Of a stretch of DNA of 64,000 nucleotides, positions 25,917 to 35,671 are shown in pieces. The number at the start of each line of letters is the position of its first letter. Within the stretch, counting starts at the first letter, position 1. The position numbers and the translations under genes are program-made. This DNA comes from Campylobacter mucosalis (GTDB lineage: Bacteria > Campylobacterota > Campylobacteria > Campylobacterales > Campylobacteraceae). The DNA is taken from contig NZ_CP053831.1 in the NCBI RefSeq assembly GCF_013372205.1, positions 806,001-870,000 of the forward strand, in the 5' to 3' direction. A model generated the notes under the pieces. The model saw only the letters and a program-made list of their open reading frames with translations. It made no database searches and was not told where the DNA came from.

Positions 25917-26413
25917 AGCGTATATACTTTATGCGTCACGCAAAAGCAGAGAGTCAGAGTGATAACAAAAAGGACTTTACAAGAGAGCTAAACGGCAGAG
26001 GTAAAGAGGATATCGAGCTAATGGCTAAAGTGCTAAAGGGGCTTAATGTTAAAATAGACGCCGTTTTTTGCAGTGAAGCAACTAGATGTGAACATAGTGC
26101 AAAAAGGCTTATATCCGAGCTTAACCTTAAGAAAAAGCCAAAAAGTGTGGCAAGTTTTTACAACGCTAGTTATGAAAAGCTATTAAGTTTCATATCAGGG
26201 ATTGATGATAAATTTAATGATGTTTTGATAATAGCACACAATCCAGCCATAACTGAAATTTGCGAACATCTAAGCGACTCCGCGATAGGCAACATACCTA
26301 CAAGCGGGATATTTGCTATTGAGTTTGATTGTGAGTTTGCAAATATCAAAGAGGGCGAGGGTAGGGCGTTGTTTTTTGAGTATCCAAAAAAATACAAAAA
26401 ATCCTCAAAATAA
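25913..26413 (+). CDS. sixA: SixA-type histidine phosphatase
   Basis: A 166-residue member of the histidine phosphatase superfamily. The catalytic motif is RHA in YFMRHAKAES at residues 5-14, typical of SixA (RHG in most others). A second arginine (ATRCEHSAK) and the histidine in IAHNPAITEI complete the active site. In E. coli SixA acts on phosphohistidine of the nitrogen PTS or ArcB; Campylobacter lacks those classical partners as far as I know, so its target is uncertain. It closes the short NlpC-DUF455-sixA operon. Confidence 0.85.
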   Translation: MKRIYFMRHAKAESQSDNKKDFTRELNGRGKEDIELMAKVLKGLNVKIDAVFCSEATRCEHSAKRLISELNLKKKPKSVASFYNASYEKLLSFISGIDDKFNDVLIIAHNPAITEICEHLSDSAIGNIPTSGIFAIEFDCEFANIKEGEGRALFFEYPKKYKKSSK

Positions 26414-26436
26414 TATTAATTAAAATTTTATTAATA
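26414..26436. repeat. AT-only inverted repeat upstream of sdaC
   Basis: TATTAAT (26414-26420) and ATTAATA (26430-26436) are perfect complements around a nearly symmetrical A/T core. It starts directly after the sixA stop and lies 40 bases before sdaC. It could be a weak terminator or an operator, but the pure A/T composition makes chance plausible. Confidence 0.3.
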
Positions 26437-26475
26437 ACCTGATATAGTTTTGTAATTTTAAATTAAGGGGTTTTA

Positions 26476-27768
26476 ATGAATCTTGAGTGGAACAAATTTG
26501 ACAAAAGATGGATGCTCTCACTGTTTGGTACGGCTGTTGGTGCGGGTATTCTTTATCTGCCTATAAAGGCTGGAGTTGGTGGCGTTTGGCCAGTTTTTGT
26601 GATGTGCTTTATCATATTTCCTATGGTCTATTTAAGTCACAGAGCGTTAAGTCGCTTTGTCTGCCAGGCAAGTGGTCAAAATCACGATATAACTCACGCT
26701 GCTGAGGAGTATTTTGGCAGAAAAGTTAGCGTTTTTATCTCTGTTCTTTACTTTTTTGCTATCTTTCCTATCTGTCTTGCGTATTGCGTTGGTATTACAA
26801 ATACTTTTGAAAGCTTTATCTATCATCAGTTTTTACCGCTTTTAAATAGTGGTGGTTTGTACGATTTTTTGGCGTCTATGTATGATAATGGTGCAAAACT
26901 CTTTCCATTTTATAGGGCGTTGATGTCGTTTGTTTTAGTTAGCATCTTTATGCTTATTATGCTTTTTAGTGAGGAGTTTATCACAAAAGTTTGTGAGTGG
27001 CTGGTGTATCCGCTATGTGCTATACTATTTTTGTTTTCAGTATATCTTATACCAAACTGGAACTATGAGTCGTTTTCTCATATCCCAAATTCTAAAGAGT
27101 TTTTAACTATAGTTTGGCTGACTTTGCCGGTTTTGGTCTTTTCATTTAATCACTCTCCAGCAATTTCAACATTTTCTTTAAGCATAAAGCGCGAATATCC
27201 GCAAAATTCAGTCGCAAAAGCAAATCAGATACTTTTTAGAACCTCTATGATGCTTTTAATCTTTGTGATGTTTTTTGTTATTAGCTGTACGCTTTCGCTT
27301 ACTCCTAGTCAATTTATCGAGGCTAGAGCACAAAATATTCCGGTACTTTCATACTTTGCAAATATTTTAGAAAATCCTTTTATATCATACGGAGGACCAT
27401 TAGTTGCGTTTTTGGCGATTTCTAGCTCGTTTTTTGGGCACTATTTTGGTGCTAGAGAGGGTGCTTATGGTATCGTTAGAAAGTGTTTCAAACTCGCTGG
27501 AAACGAAGCTCCAAATCAAAAGCTAATAGCGGTAAGTTGTACAGCGATTATGTATTTTGTTATGCTTATAACGGCGTATTATAACCCTAGTGTGCTTGGA
27601 TTTATTGAGAATTTAGGCGGTCCGATAATCGCGGCTATATTGTTTTTAATGCCGATGATCTCTATTTATGTCGTTTCAAAAATGAAGCAGTTTCAAAACA
27701 AACCGCTTGATGCGTTTGTATTTTTAACTGGAATTTTAACGATAGTAACGGTTGTTTATACATTCTAA
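26476..27768 (+). CDS. sdaC: Serine transporter SdaC (HAAAP family)
   Basis: SdaC imports L-serine by proton symport, a preferred carbon source of Campylobacter. The 430-residue protein has about eleven hydrophobic segments and the family sequences FGTAVGAGILYLPIKAGVGG near the start, FSFNHSPAISTFSLS in the middle and AISSSFFGHYFGAREG. An AAGGGG ribosome-binding site precedes the ATG. It overlaps sdaA by one base (TAATG), so uptake and breakdown of serine are coexpressed. Confidence 0.94.
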   Translation: MNLEWNKFDKRWMLSLFGTAVGAGILYLPIKAGVGGVWPVFVMCFIIFPMVYLSHRALSRFVCQASGQNHDITHAAEEYFGRKVSVFISVLYFFAIFPICLAYCVGITNTFESFIYHQFLPLLNSGGLYDFLASMYDNGAKLFPFYRALMSFVLVSIFMLIMLFSEEFITKVCEWLVYPLCAILFLFSVYLIPNWNYESFSHIPNSKEFLTIVWLTLPVLVFSFNHSPAISTFSLSIKREYPQNSVAKANQILFRTSMMLLIFVMFFVISCTLSLTPSQFIEARAQNIPVLSYFANILENPFISYGGPLVAFLAISSSFFGHYFGAREGAYGIVRKCFKLAGNEAPNQKLIAVSCTAIMYFVMLITAYYNPSVLGFIENLGGPIIAAILFLMPMISIYVVSKMKQFQNKPLDAFVFLTGILTIVTVVYTF

Positions 27769-29135
27769 TGAGTAACTTAGATATATTTAAAATCGGCATA
27801 GGTCCGTCATCATCACATACGCTTGGGCCTTTGGTGGCTGGAAATTTGTTTTGTGATTTGATCGCAGATGAGATTGAACTTGTTGAGCGTATTAAGGTCG
27901 ATTTATACGGCTCTCTTTCGCTTACAGGCAAGGGACATTTAAGCGATCACGCTATCATTTGGGGTTTGAGCTATTTAAAGCCAAGGCAGATTAATGCTGG
28001 TATTCAAGAGCAAATTTTAACCAGGGCACTTAGTGAAAATTTGCTAAAAATTTGTGGTAAAAAAGATATAAAATTTAACTACCAAAACGATGTTATTTTT
28101 CATAGAGAATTCTTACCGCTTCACGAAAATGGACTTATTTTAACTGCCTTTGGTAAGGGCGGTGAAATTTTAAAAACGCAGACATTTTACTCTGTTGGAG
28201 GCGGTTTTGTAGCTAGTAAAGATGAGCTTGAAGCTAGGTTAAATGGACTAAAGAGTGATGATAAAATTCCTAGCGACTTTATGAGGGTGGATAACGCAAA
28301 CCAGGCTATAAAAATTTGTGAAGAAAAAGGCTGGAGCTTGGCTAAATTATCGTTTGAATACGAACTCCAGTTTCACTCGTCAGATGAGATACAAAGGTAT
28401 TGTGTCGAAATTTGGGACGTTATGCAAAGTGCTTATGCTGCTGGGATAAATCCAAAAAATATGAACCTGCCTGGCTCTTTAAATTTACATAGACGAGCCA
28501 AAGGGCTTTATGAGAGACTTTATGCAAACGATGATCCTATGGCGATTATTGATTACATCTCGCTTTATGCTATCTCGATAGCTGAGGAGAATGCCTCCGG
28601 GGCTAGAGTAGTTACAGCACCTACAAATGGTGCTTGTGCCGTTGTTCCAGCGGTTATGCTCTATCTTAAAAACCACACGAAAATTTTTAACGAGCAAAAA
28701 GCAGTAGAGTTTTTACTAACCGCTATGATGATAGGCTCTTTTTATAAAAAGAACGCCAGTATAAGCGGTGCCGAGGCTGGTTGTCAAGCAGAGGTCGGTT
28801 CTGCTAGTTCGATGGCTGCTGGTGCTATGGCAACCATTTACGGGGTTAGTGCGGCAGTGGCGTGTGCGGCGGCTGAAGTTGCGATGGAGCATCACTTGGG
28901 ACTTACGTGTGATCCTGTTGGTGGGCTTGTTCAGATACCTTGCATAGAGCGAAATGCTTTTGGTGCTATAAAGGCAATCGCTGCTGCTAGAATGTCTATA
29001 ATAAGAAAAAGCTCCCCACGTGTTGGGCTTGATGAAGTCATAAAAACAATGTATGAAACTGGTAAGGATATGCACTCAAAATATCGCGAAACATCGCTTG
29101 GTGGACTTGCTGTGAATGTCGGAAGTGTGTGCTAA
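27768..29135 (+). CDS. sdaA: L-serine dehydratase (iron-sulfur, single chain)
   Basis: SdaA converts L-serine to pyruvate and ammonia using an oxygen-sensitive [4Fe-4S] cluster. The 455-residue single-chain form starts with FKIGIGPSSSHTLGP, the conserved substrate segment of the beta domain. The alpha domain shows ASGARVVTAPTNGACAVVPAV and GLTCDPVGGLVQIPCIERNAFG, carrying the cluster cysteines. Together with sdaC it forms a serine catabolic operon. The start overlaps the sdaC stop by one base. Confidence 0.96.
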   Translation: MSNLDIFKIGIGPSSSHTLGPLVAGNLFCDLIADEIELVERIKVDLYGSLSLTGKGHLSDHAIIWGLSYLKPRQINAGIQEQILTRALSENLLKICGKKDIKFNYQNDVIFHREFLPLHENGLILTAFGKGGEILKTQTFYSVGGGFVASKDELEARLNGLKSDDKIPSDFMRVDNANQAIKICEEKGWSLAKLSFEYELQFHSSDEIQRYCVEIWDVMQSAYAAGINPKNMNLPGSLNLHRRAKGLYERLYANDDPMAIIDYISLYAISIAEENASGARVVTAPTNGACAVVPAVMLYLKNHTKIFNEQKAVEFLLTAMMIGSFYKKNASISGAEAGCQAEVGSASSMAAGAMATIYGVSAAVACAAAEVAMEHHLGLTCDPVGGLVQIPCIERNAFGAIKAIAAARMSIIRKSSPRVGLDEVIKTMYETGKDMHSKYRETSLGGLAVNVGSVC

Positions 29136-29146
29136 AAGGAGAGCAA

Positions 29147-30307
29147 ATGAGGCAAAAAGTTGTTGTTATCGGTGCTGGTTACGCTGGAGTGTCGTTTTTA
29201 AAAAGCCTTGATGATGAGTGTTTACGTTTGGCTGATGTGACAATCATAAACAAAAACTCATATCACTATCACTCAACTATGCTTCACAAGGTTGCAACCG
29301 CTGAAAATAGCGGTCAGATAATGTTTGATTTGCGTGAAATTTTACATCCTGAAATAAAAATCGTCCAACAAGCAGTAACTGATATTGATGAAAAAAATCG
29401 CGTCGTCGTGACTAAATCTGGCAGTTTTTGCTATGATTATTTGGTTGTGGCTGCTGGTTTTGAAAAAGAGAGTTTTAATGTAAAAGGCATTGAAAATTCC
29501 GTTTTTATAGGCTCTTATACGCAATCAAGCAGGATTGCTGAAGTAATAAAACTAAAATTTAGCCAAGCTATACAAAATAAAACTGGACTAAAGATAGCTG
29601 TTTGCGGTGGCGGTTTAACTGGTATTGAGTTTGCGGCAAGTTGTGCTAATATGTTAAAGCGAAAGTGTGATTTTTATAAAATTCCTGCTGAAATTTCGTC
29701 AAAATTTGAAGTGTATTTAATAAGCTCTACACCAAGACTTCTTACATTTTTTAGCGATGATTTATCTAAAAAGACGGCTAAAAAACTTGAAGATTTGGGT
29801 GTTAAAATTTTGCACGATACAAGGATAAGTTCACTTGATAAAGGTGTTGTAAATTTTGCTAATGGTAGCTTAAGTGCCGATCTTATTGTGTGGACAGCAG
29901 GTATTAAAGGTGCTAGTATAGTTAGCGATAGTGATATTGAAAATGACAGGGGTAGGGTAAAGGTAGATGAAAATTTACGTGCCATTGGGAGTGTTGATAG
30001 GTTTTATATAGGCGATGTTAGTGCTGTAAGTAACGGTGCTGGTGGCTATTATCCGCCGACAGCTCAGATAGCTTGTGAACAGGGGGTGTATTTGGCTGGG
30101 CAGTTTAGAGATATTTTAAAAGGCACGAAATTTAGCAAACCTTTTAAATTTAAAAGCAACGGCACAATCTGCTCAATAGGTCACAGCTACGCCACAGCAC
30201 AGGTGTTTGGCTTTGAAATGGCTGGATTTTTACCATCGCTTTTAAAAACCATAGTTGAGAAAAAATGGAACGTAAAGCTCCTTGGGTTAAAAGGAGCGTT
30301 TTTGTAA
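29147..30307 (+). CDS. NDH-2-like NAD(P)/FAD dehydrogenase
   Basis: A 386-residue flavoprotein of the type II NADH dehydrogenase family, expected to oxidise a reduced dinucleotide or similar donor and pass electrons to menaquinone. The FAD motif VIGAGYAGVSF is at about 5-15, the second dinucleotide-binding motif VCGGGLTGIEFAA near 151-163, and the FAD closing motif FYIGDVSAVSNG near 287-298. The C-terminus is amphipathic, fitting peripheral membrane attachment. The start at 29147 follows AAAAGGAG; upstream in-frame codons are within sdaA. It follows sdaCA with a 12-base gap. The donor is not certain. Confidence 0.85.
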   Translation: MRQKVVVIGAGYAGVSFLKSLDDECLRLADVTIINKNSYHYHSTMLHKVATAENSGQIMFDLREILHPEIKIVQQAVTDIDEKNRVVVTKSGSFCYDYLVVAAGFEKESFNVKGIENSVFIGSYTQSSRIAEVIKLKFSQAIQNKTGLKIAVCGGGLTGIEFAASCANMLKRKCDFYKIPAEISSKFEVYLISSTPRLLTFFSDDLSKKTAKKLEDLGVKILHDTRISSLDKGVVNFANGSLSADLIVWTAGIKGASIVSDSDIENDRGRVKVDENLRAIGSVDRFYIGDVSAVSNGAGGYYPPTAQIACEQGVYLAGQFRDILKGTKFSKPFKFKSNGTICSIGHSYATAQVFGFEMAGFLPSLLKTIVEKKWNVKLLGLKGAFL

Positions 30308-30335
30308 ATTTAGCTAAAACCGCACAAAGTTAAAT

Positions 30336-32072
30336 TTAAACCTTAAACTTCCCTAGTTTTGTGTTTAAAATCTCAGTCATCTTGCTTAAATGTTCGGCTG
30401 CTGCTGCTATCTCTTCTACGCTTTTTGTGTTTTGTGATGAGATTTCATTTATCTGTGTGATTGAGTTTAAAATATCGGTAATATTATCGCCAGTTGTTAT
30501 ATAGTCACTTACGTTTTTATCTGACAGATCTATAGCCTTATACATGCTTGTGGCTAAAATTTCTATCTTTTCTTTAACATTTGTAGCAACTATGTTTAGT
30601 TCTCTTATTTGTTTTGAATTAACATTCATCTCTTCGCTTGATTCAGTTACAGCTTGAACTATTATGTTTATTGTGGCGTTTATCTCTGTTAGGCTTTTTT
30701 GTGTTCGCTCGGCCAATTTTCTTACTTCGTCAGCAACTACAGCAAAGCCACGTCCATGCTCACCTGCACGCGCAGCTTCAATAGCTGCGTTTAGAGCTAG
30801 TAAGTTTGTTTGGTCAGCAATGTCGTTTATAACCACAAGAATTGATTTTACTTGTTCAGCATCTTGACATAGTTTTGAGATTTTGTCTGACAGGCTTAAT
30901 TCAACTTCTACACTATTTTCTATCTTATCGCTTAGCTCATTTATGGCATTATTTGCCTCATTTATTTGACTGGTTGCACTTTGCATATCCTCTTTGCTAT
31001 GTTTTGCCTGCTCTATGGATAGTGAAATTTGCTCTTTTATATCGCTTGCTTTTTGTGTTACGATCGAAACTATTGAAGATGACTGCTCTACATTTTTGCC
31101 AGTTTGAAGCGATGTGGTACTAAGCTCGTAAGCCGTTGATGAATTCTCGCTTGAAAGCTCTTTGATTTCTTTTATAAGTACTTGTAAATTTCTAGCAACA
31201 ACGCTTAAAAGCCCCATCGCGCTACTTTTGTTTGTAGTGCTAGTATCTACCGTTAGATTTCCATTTGAAAGTTCTTTTATAACATTTTCAAGCTTAAAGG
31301 CCTTTGCTCCTAGTGTATTATCAAGTACTTTAATATTTACATAGTATAAAAGTGCTATTACTAAAATCGTGGAGACTAACAAAACTATAAATAAATTTTG
31401 AAAATTATCAAGCTTGTTTTTTAGGCTATTTACCTGCTCTTTTGTACGATTTTCAACAAGTACAAAAAACTCATCAAGCGGTTCCATAATTTGTGCTTTT
31501 TGTGTGTGATACTCTTTGCCATTTACCAAATTTAGTGCAGTTTTTAAGATTTGATCTTTTTCATAAGATGGCTTATCTTTGAGATTTTTAATTATATCAA
31601 AAGCCTTAACTTCAAGCCCCACAAGAGTATTTGAGCGACTATCTGCCTCGCTTAGCTTTTTGAACTCTTCATCTGTAAAGCCCTCATTTCGCATTAGTTC
31701 TTTTAATGAAATTTTGGTATCTGTATCGGGGCGTGGCTTGGTATTTCCTCCAGCTACAAAATCCCAATAAACACGCTCATAATTAACAGGGCGTACCACC
31801 TTACCATTCCTGATATCAAGCACAGTATTATATTGCGTTTCGTATGAGCTATCACTAGTAGCTACAAATGTGCGAACAAGACGAGTTAAATCATCAGAGC
31901 TTTGACGAAGTTCATCTGCTAACTTATATGAATTTAGTTGTCTTTGACCGGCACTTACTAGCTCGTTTGAGATAGTTTGTATTTTAAAAAACACAAATCC
32001 AAGTGTAGGCATAAGACACATGCATAACACTACTAAGAAATTTTGAAATTTTTTTGAGTGAAAAATACCCAT
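30336..32072 (-). CDS. Methyl-accepting chemotaxis protein
   Basis: A transmembrane chemoreceptor of 578 residues. An N-terminal membrane helix ([18 protein letters not shown]) is followed by a periplasmic helical sensor of about 200 residues, a second membrane helix ([19 protein letters not shown]), a HAMP region and the signalling domain. The highly conserved hairpin tip reads [41 protein letters not shown]. The start at 32072 follows TAGGAGT; codons upstream to 32123 are unlikely. The sensor has no clear dCache signature, and the ligand cannot be told. It is convergent to the NDH-2-like gene. Confidence 0.92.
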   Translation of the reverse strand: MGIFHSKKFQNFLVVLCMCLMPTLGFVFFKIQTISNELVSAGQRQLNSYKLADELRQSSDDLTRLVRTFVATSDSSYETQYNTVLDIRNGKVVRPVNYERVYWDFVAGGNTKPRPDTDTKISLKELMRNEGFTDEEFKKLSEADSRSNTLVGLEVKAFDIIKNLKDKPSYEKDQILKTALNLVNGKEYHTQKAQIMEPLDEFFVLVENRTKEQVNSLKNKLDNFQNLFIVLLVSTILVIALLYYVNIKVLDNTLGAKAFKLENVIKELSNGNLTVDTSTTNKSSAMGLLSVVARNLQVLIKEIKELSSENSSTAYELSTTSLQTGKNVEQSSSIVSIVTQKASDIKEQISLSIEQAKHSKEDMQSATSQINEANNAINELSDKIENSVEVELSLSDKISKLCQDAEQVKSILVVINDIADQTNLLALNAAIEAARAGEHGRGFAVVADEVRKLAERTQKSLTEINATINIIVQAVTESSEEMNVNSKQIRELNIVATNVKEKIEILATSMYKAIDLSDKNVSDYITTGDNITDILNSITQINEISSQNTKSVEEIAAAAEHLSKMTEILNTKLGKFKV

Positions 32073-32174
32073 TTTTTTACTCCTAGTTAAAACTAAATTT
32101 TGGCTGTTTGTATTGTATAGCAAGTAATATTAAAAAAAATTAAAAATACAAAGTAAACAAAAATCTATTTTGTA

Positions 32175-32720
32175 TTAATTTTTAATGTTTTTATTTACTG
32201 TTATATAAGCATTTACATACTCAAATCCTGAGTAAAGCGTGAGAAATACGGCAATCCATAGTAAAATTTCAGCTCCCCACCACTGCATTGTAAGAAAGCC
32301 AATGGCTATCATTTGAAAGACCGTTTTTACTTTACCAGCCATTGAGGCGGCGACGTTTAGTCCTTCACTAGCGATCACAACACGAAATCCAGTGATGAAA
32401 AACTCACGTATGAGTATTAGATATATCGCCCAAGGGTTGGCTCTACCTATCATCATAAGTCCCAAAAACGCCCCAAGTGTTAGCATTTTATCAGCCAGTG
32501 GGTCAAGCACTGCACCAAGTTTTGTCTTTTGATTCCAAAGTCTAGCGATATAGCCGTCAAAAAAATCAGTAACACTAGCGATAACAAAAACAAGTCCAGC
32601 AAAATAGTTTATCCAGCTTATGTGAATACCGCTAAAATGCGAGTGCGCGTTAATGAGTAGATAAAACATAACCGGTGCTAGTAGTATCCTAAAAAATGCT
32701 AGGGCGTTTGGTAAATTCAT
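32175..32720 (-). CDS. pgsA: CDP-diacylglycerol-glycerol-3-phosphate phosphatidyltransferase
   Basis: PgsA makes phosphatidylglycerol phosphate from CDP-diacylglycerol and glycerol 3-phosphate at the inner membrane. The 181-residue protein carries the CDP-alcohol phosphotransferase signature DGYIARLWNQKTKLGAVLDPLADK, starting near residue 54, with all metal-binding aspartates in place. About four to five membrane helices are visible. It follows the FabL-type reductase by 17 bases in a minus-strand run that also includes dapA and an M16 peptidase. Confidence 0.93.
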   Translation of the reverse strand: MNLPNALAFFRILLAPVMFYLLINAHSHFSGIHISWINYFAGLVFVIASVTDFFDGYIARLWNQKTKLGAVLDPLADKMLTLGAFLGLMMIGRANPWAIYLILIREFFITGFRVVIASEGLNVAASMAGKVKTVFQMIAIGFLTMQWWGAEILLWIAVFLTLYSGFEYVNAYITVNKNIKN

Positions 32721-32737
32721 TGTTTTCTCTTTTAGTC

Positions 32738-33523
32738 TTACTTAAATGTCGTTCCGCCGTCAATTATAAATGTGTGTCCGGTTACCCAACTTGCCTTTGA
32801 TGAGCATAAAAATACACAAGCGCCGCTTAAATCAGTCGGCTCACCCATACGATTTAGTGGGCTTAGCTTTGATGTTGCCGCCTTGACCTCTTCATAGTTT
32901 GTAAATGCTCTTAAAGCGTCAGTTTCAATAGGTCCACCGCTGACGACGTTTACTCGTATGTTTTTCTCTCCAAGCTCTGTTGCAGCGTATCTTGCCATAG
33001 CTTCAACAGCTGCTTTTGCTGTGCCGTGACCTGAGTAGTTTTCGATATAGACCAAATTTCCAGTTGAACTAAGCGAGATTATTGAACCACCGCCTACTTT
33101 TTCCATTCTTTTAGCGGCCTCTTGTGATCCAACGACAAAGGCATTAACGGTTGCACTAAAGATATTATTGATCCCACGTGGTTTTAGTTTCATAAATTTT
33201 GTGTATCCACCAGCGACAGCACGACCCGAAATAATGGCATTTGAGATGAAAAAATCAACTCTGTCAAAATCCTCATCAATCTTTAAAAATAGCTCCTTAT
33301 AAGTTTCAGGCTCAAGTATATTTAGGGCGTAGGCACGGGCTTTTATACCATAATCTTCTTCAAGTTCTTTAGCTTGTTTGATTGCTAACTCTTCGTTTGA
33401 GTTAAAAGTAAAGGCAACGTTTACGCCAAGCTTAGCAAATTCTAAAACAATGGCACGACCAATTCCCCTTGTGCCACCGCTAATTACTAGTGTTTTGCCC
33501 TTAAATTCATTTTCAAAACTCAT
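32738..33523 (-). CDS. FabL-type enoyl-ACP reductase (SDR family)
   Basis: A 261-residue short-chain dehydrogenase. The cofactor motif GGTRGIGRA at about 16-24 is the classic TGxxxGxG type. The active site reads YSGHGTAK, a Tyr-x6-Lys spacing as in enoyl-ACP reductases rather than the Tyr-x3-Lys of ordinary SDRs. The following VNVVSGGPIETDALRAFTNYEE closely resembles Bacillus subtilis FabL as I remember it. The likely role is the final reduction in fatty acid elongation, possibly alongside a separate FabI. It overlaps the dapA stop by one base and sits before pgsA, a membrane-lipid neighbourhood. Confidence 0.82.
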   Translation of the reverse strand: MSFENEFKGKTLVISGGTRGIGRAIVLEFAKLGVNVAFTFNSNEELAIKQAKELEEDYGIKARAYALNILEPETYKELFLKIDEDFDRVDFFISNAIISGRAVAGGYTKFMKLKPRGINNIFSATVNAFVVGSQEAAKRMEKVGGGSIISLSSTGNLVYIENYSGHGTAKAAVEAMARYAATELGEKNIRVNVVSGGPIETDALRAFTNYEEVKAATSKLSPLNRMGEPTDLSGACVFLCSSKASWVTGHTFIIDGGTTFK

Positions 33524-34416
33524 TAAAATCCTTTTATATCATATTTTTTCATAGTTTGTTCGATTAGTTTAAAATTTTGTTCACTTGGTTTGCAAAGTGG
33601 CAACCTATACTCAAGAGTAGGTGTTAGCCCAGCTATATACATAGCAGCTTTTATAGGTATTGGGTTGCTCTCGCAAAATAAAATTTTATTAATATCATAA
33701 AGCTTGTCGTTTATGGTTTTTGCCTCTTTAAATTTATCGTTTAAGGCATAGTGGGTTAAGTCTGCTATGTAGTTTGGCAAGAGGTTTGCAGTGACTGATA
33801 TTACGCCATTTCCGCCATTTGAAAGGATAGGGTAGTTTATCGCATCTTCGCCACTAATGACTAAAATTTCAGGTTCGTGAGCAAGTAGATCAACGCACCT
33901 GTCGATGTTTCCAGTAGCTTCTTTTATGCCGATTACGTTTTTGCAATCTCTAAAAATTCTAATCGCCGTTGGTGGTAGTATGTCAGAGCCAGTTCTGCCA
34001 GGCACGTTGTATAAGACAACTGGGATTTCTACGCTGTTTGCGAGCTCTTTATAGTGCAAGTAAAGTCCCTCTTGAGTTGGCTTGTTGTAGTATGGTGCTA
34101 CGGATAAAATTCCGTCTGCTCCGTGGCTTTGAGCAAATTGAGCTATGCCGATAGCTTCGTGTGTAGCGTTGCTTCCTGCACCGGCTAGAACCTTGACATT
34201 TGTGCCTTTACAAGCTAAAACCGCTATCTCTATGCAAACCCTGTGCTCATCGTGCGTTAGCGTCGCACTCTCGCCAGTTGTGCCAACAGGAACTACCACA
34301 TCTATCCCATTTGCTATCTGTCTTTTTATGAGCTTTTCGTAGGTTTGCTCGTCTAGTTTGCCGTTTTTAAATGGCGTAATTAACGCCGTCATCGCCCCTT
34401 GTAAAATTTCGCTCAT
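33523..34416 (-). CDS. dapA: 4-hydroxy-tetrahydrodipicolinate synthase
   Basis: DapA condenses pyruvate and aspartate semialdehyde, the first step to lysine and diaminopimelate for the cell wall. The 297-residue protein has the N-terminal [20 protein letters not shown], the tyrosine motif [10 protein letters not shown] and the Schiff-base lysine in GIKEATGN. It overlaps the M16 peptidase gene by four bases upstream and the FabL-type gene downstream. The order dapA next to this reductase is the same in C. jejuni as I recall. Confidence 0.96.
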   Translation of the reverse strand: MSEILQGAMTALITPFKNGKLDEQTYEKLIKRQIANGIDVVVPVGTTGESATLTHDEHRVCIEIAVLACKGTNVKVLAGAGSNATHEAIGIAQFAQSHGADGILSVAPYYNKPTQEGLYLHYKELANSVEIPVVLYNVPGRTGSDILPPTAIRIFRDCKNVIGIKEATGNIDRCVDLLAHEPEILVISGEDAINYPILSNGGNGVISVTANLLPNYIADLTHYALNDKFKEAKTINDKLYDINKILFCESNPIPIKAAMYIAGLTPTLEYRLPLCKPSEQNFKLIEQTMKKYDIKGF

Positions 34417-35660
34417 TGCTCTTCCTTTTTTAGTATTATCGTGGTTGAGTTTTTGGTGGTAAAGTATTTTTTTGCCATATTTTTTATTAAATTCTCATCT
34501 ATATTTTCTATATTTTTCTCAAACTCATAAAGTGGCTTAATATCGCCACGAGCAAGGTAACTTCCATATAAATTTGCAACCTTTGAAGCGCTGTCAAATG
34601 AGTAGATAAAATCGCTTTTTATCATATTTTTAACACGTGTAATCTCGTCATTTTGTATTGGTTGCTCTTTTAGATTGGCTAAAATTTCTAAAATTTCATT
34701 TTCTACAATTTTTGCGTCAATGTTTGGATTGCAAACGGCTAAAAATATAAATAAATTTTCATCAATGCTACTCATCGGGTAGGCATAAATTTGATTTACA
34801 AGCTGTTTTTCTTCAACCAAAATTTTTTGCAAAACCGAGCTTTTGCCACTTGAAAGATACTCACTAATGGCGTTTAATCCGATCTGATCGGCGTGGTTAA
34901 AGCTTGGAATTTTAAATGCGATGGCTAACATCTCAACCTCGCTATCTCTATACAAAACCGCTCTCTTCTCGCCGTCTTGCTTTGGTTCAATACAATGAAC
35001 CTTTGGAATTTCACGGCTATTTTTTATGTTTTCAAACGCACTCTTGGCTAACTCAAACGCACTTTTTTTATCAATATCGCCACTGATTAACAAAATCGCA
35101 TTTTTTGGCTGATAGTAAGTGGCGTGAAAATCCTTAATATCATCAATCGTCCAGTTTTTTATGTCGCTAGTAAAGCCGATCGGTGTCCAGTGGTATGGGT
35201 GGTAGATAAATGCGTGGTTGTAAAGTCGGTAGTAAAGGTATCCAAGCGGATTATTATCTGTCCGCCACCTTCGCTCTTCTGCTACCACATCACGCTCTGG
35301 CTGAAATTCTCTGTCTTTTAGGTTTAAATTTGCCATTAATTCGGCAAAAAGTTCTAAGCTTTTGCCTAAATTTTCGCTTGAGCATTTTATAAAATAGTGC
35401 GTGTAGTCAAAGCCAGTTGAGGCGTTATTTATACCACCAAAGCCCTTTACTATCTCGTCAAACTCCCCAGCTTTTAGGTTTTTTGTGGATTTAAAATTTA
35501 GGTGTTCAAGCATATGAGCAATACCGCTTTTGCCCATTTGCTCGTTACGTGAGCCTACTTTGTAAAAGATATCAACACTAATGACTTTTGAGCCACGATT
35601 TAGCGGTATATGGTAAATTTCAAGTCCGTTTTTTAGTTTTGTTTTGTTAAATTTTATCAA
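34413..35660 (-). CDS. M16 family zinc metallopeptidase
   Basis: A 415-residue M16 peptidase half-unit without signal peptide. The inverted zinc motif HMLEH lies in [14 protein letters not shown] near residues 47-60, and the downstream glutamate region [11 protein letters not shown] follows about 75 residues later, so the enzyme should be active. The start is a TTG preceded by AAAAGGAAA. It belongs to the conserved dapA-M16-pyrD block. It is about half the size of the PqqL-type enzyme at 55.9-58.7 kb. Its substrate is unknown. Confidence 0.88.
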   Translation of the reverse strand: MIKFNKTKLKNGLEIYHIPLNRGSKVISVDIFYKVGSRNEQMGKSGIAHMLEHLNFKSTKNLKAGEFDEIVKGFGGINNASTGFDYTHYFIKCSSENLGKSLELFAELMANLNLKDREFQPERDVVAEERRWRTDNNPLGYLYYRLYNHAFIYHPYHWTPIGFTSDIKNWTIDDIKDFHATYYQPKNAILLISGDIDKKSAFELAKSAFENIKNSREIPKVHCIEPKQDGEKRAVLYRDSEVEMLAIAFKIPSFNHADQIGLNAISEYLSSGKSSVLQKILVEEKQLVNQIYAYPMSSIDENLFIFLAVCNPNIDAKIVENEILEILANLKEQPIQNDEITRVKNMIKSDFIYSFDSASKVANLYGSYLARGDIKPLYEFEKNIENIDENLIKNMAKKYFTTKNSTTIILKKEEQ

Positions 35661-35671
35661 TATTTTTCCTT

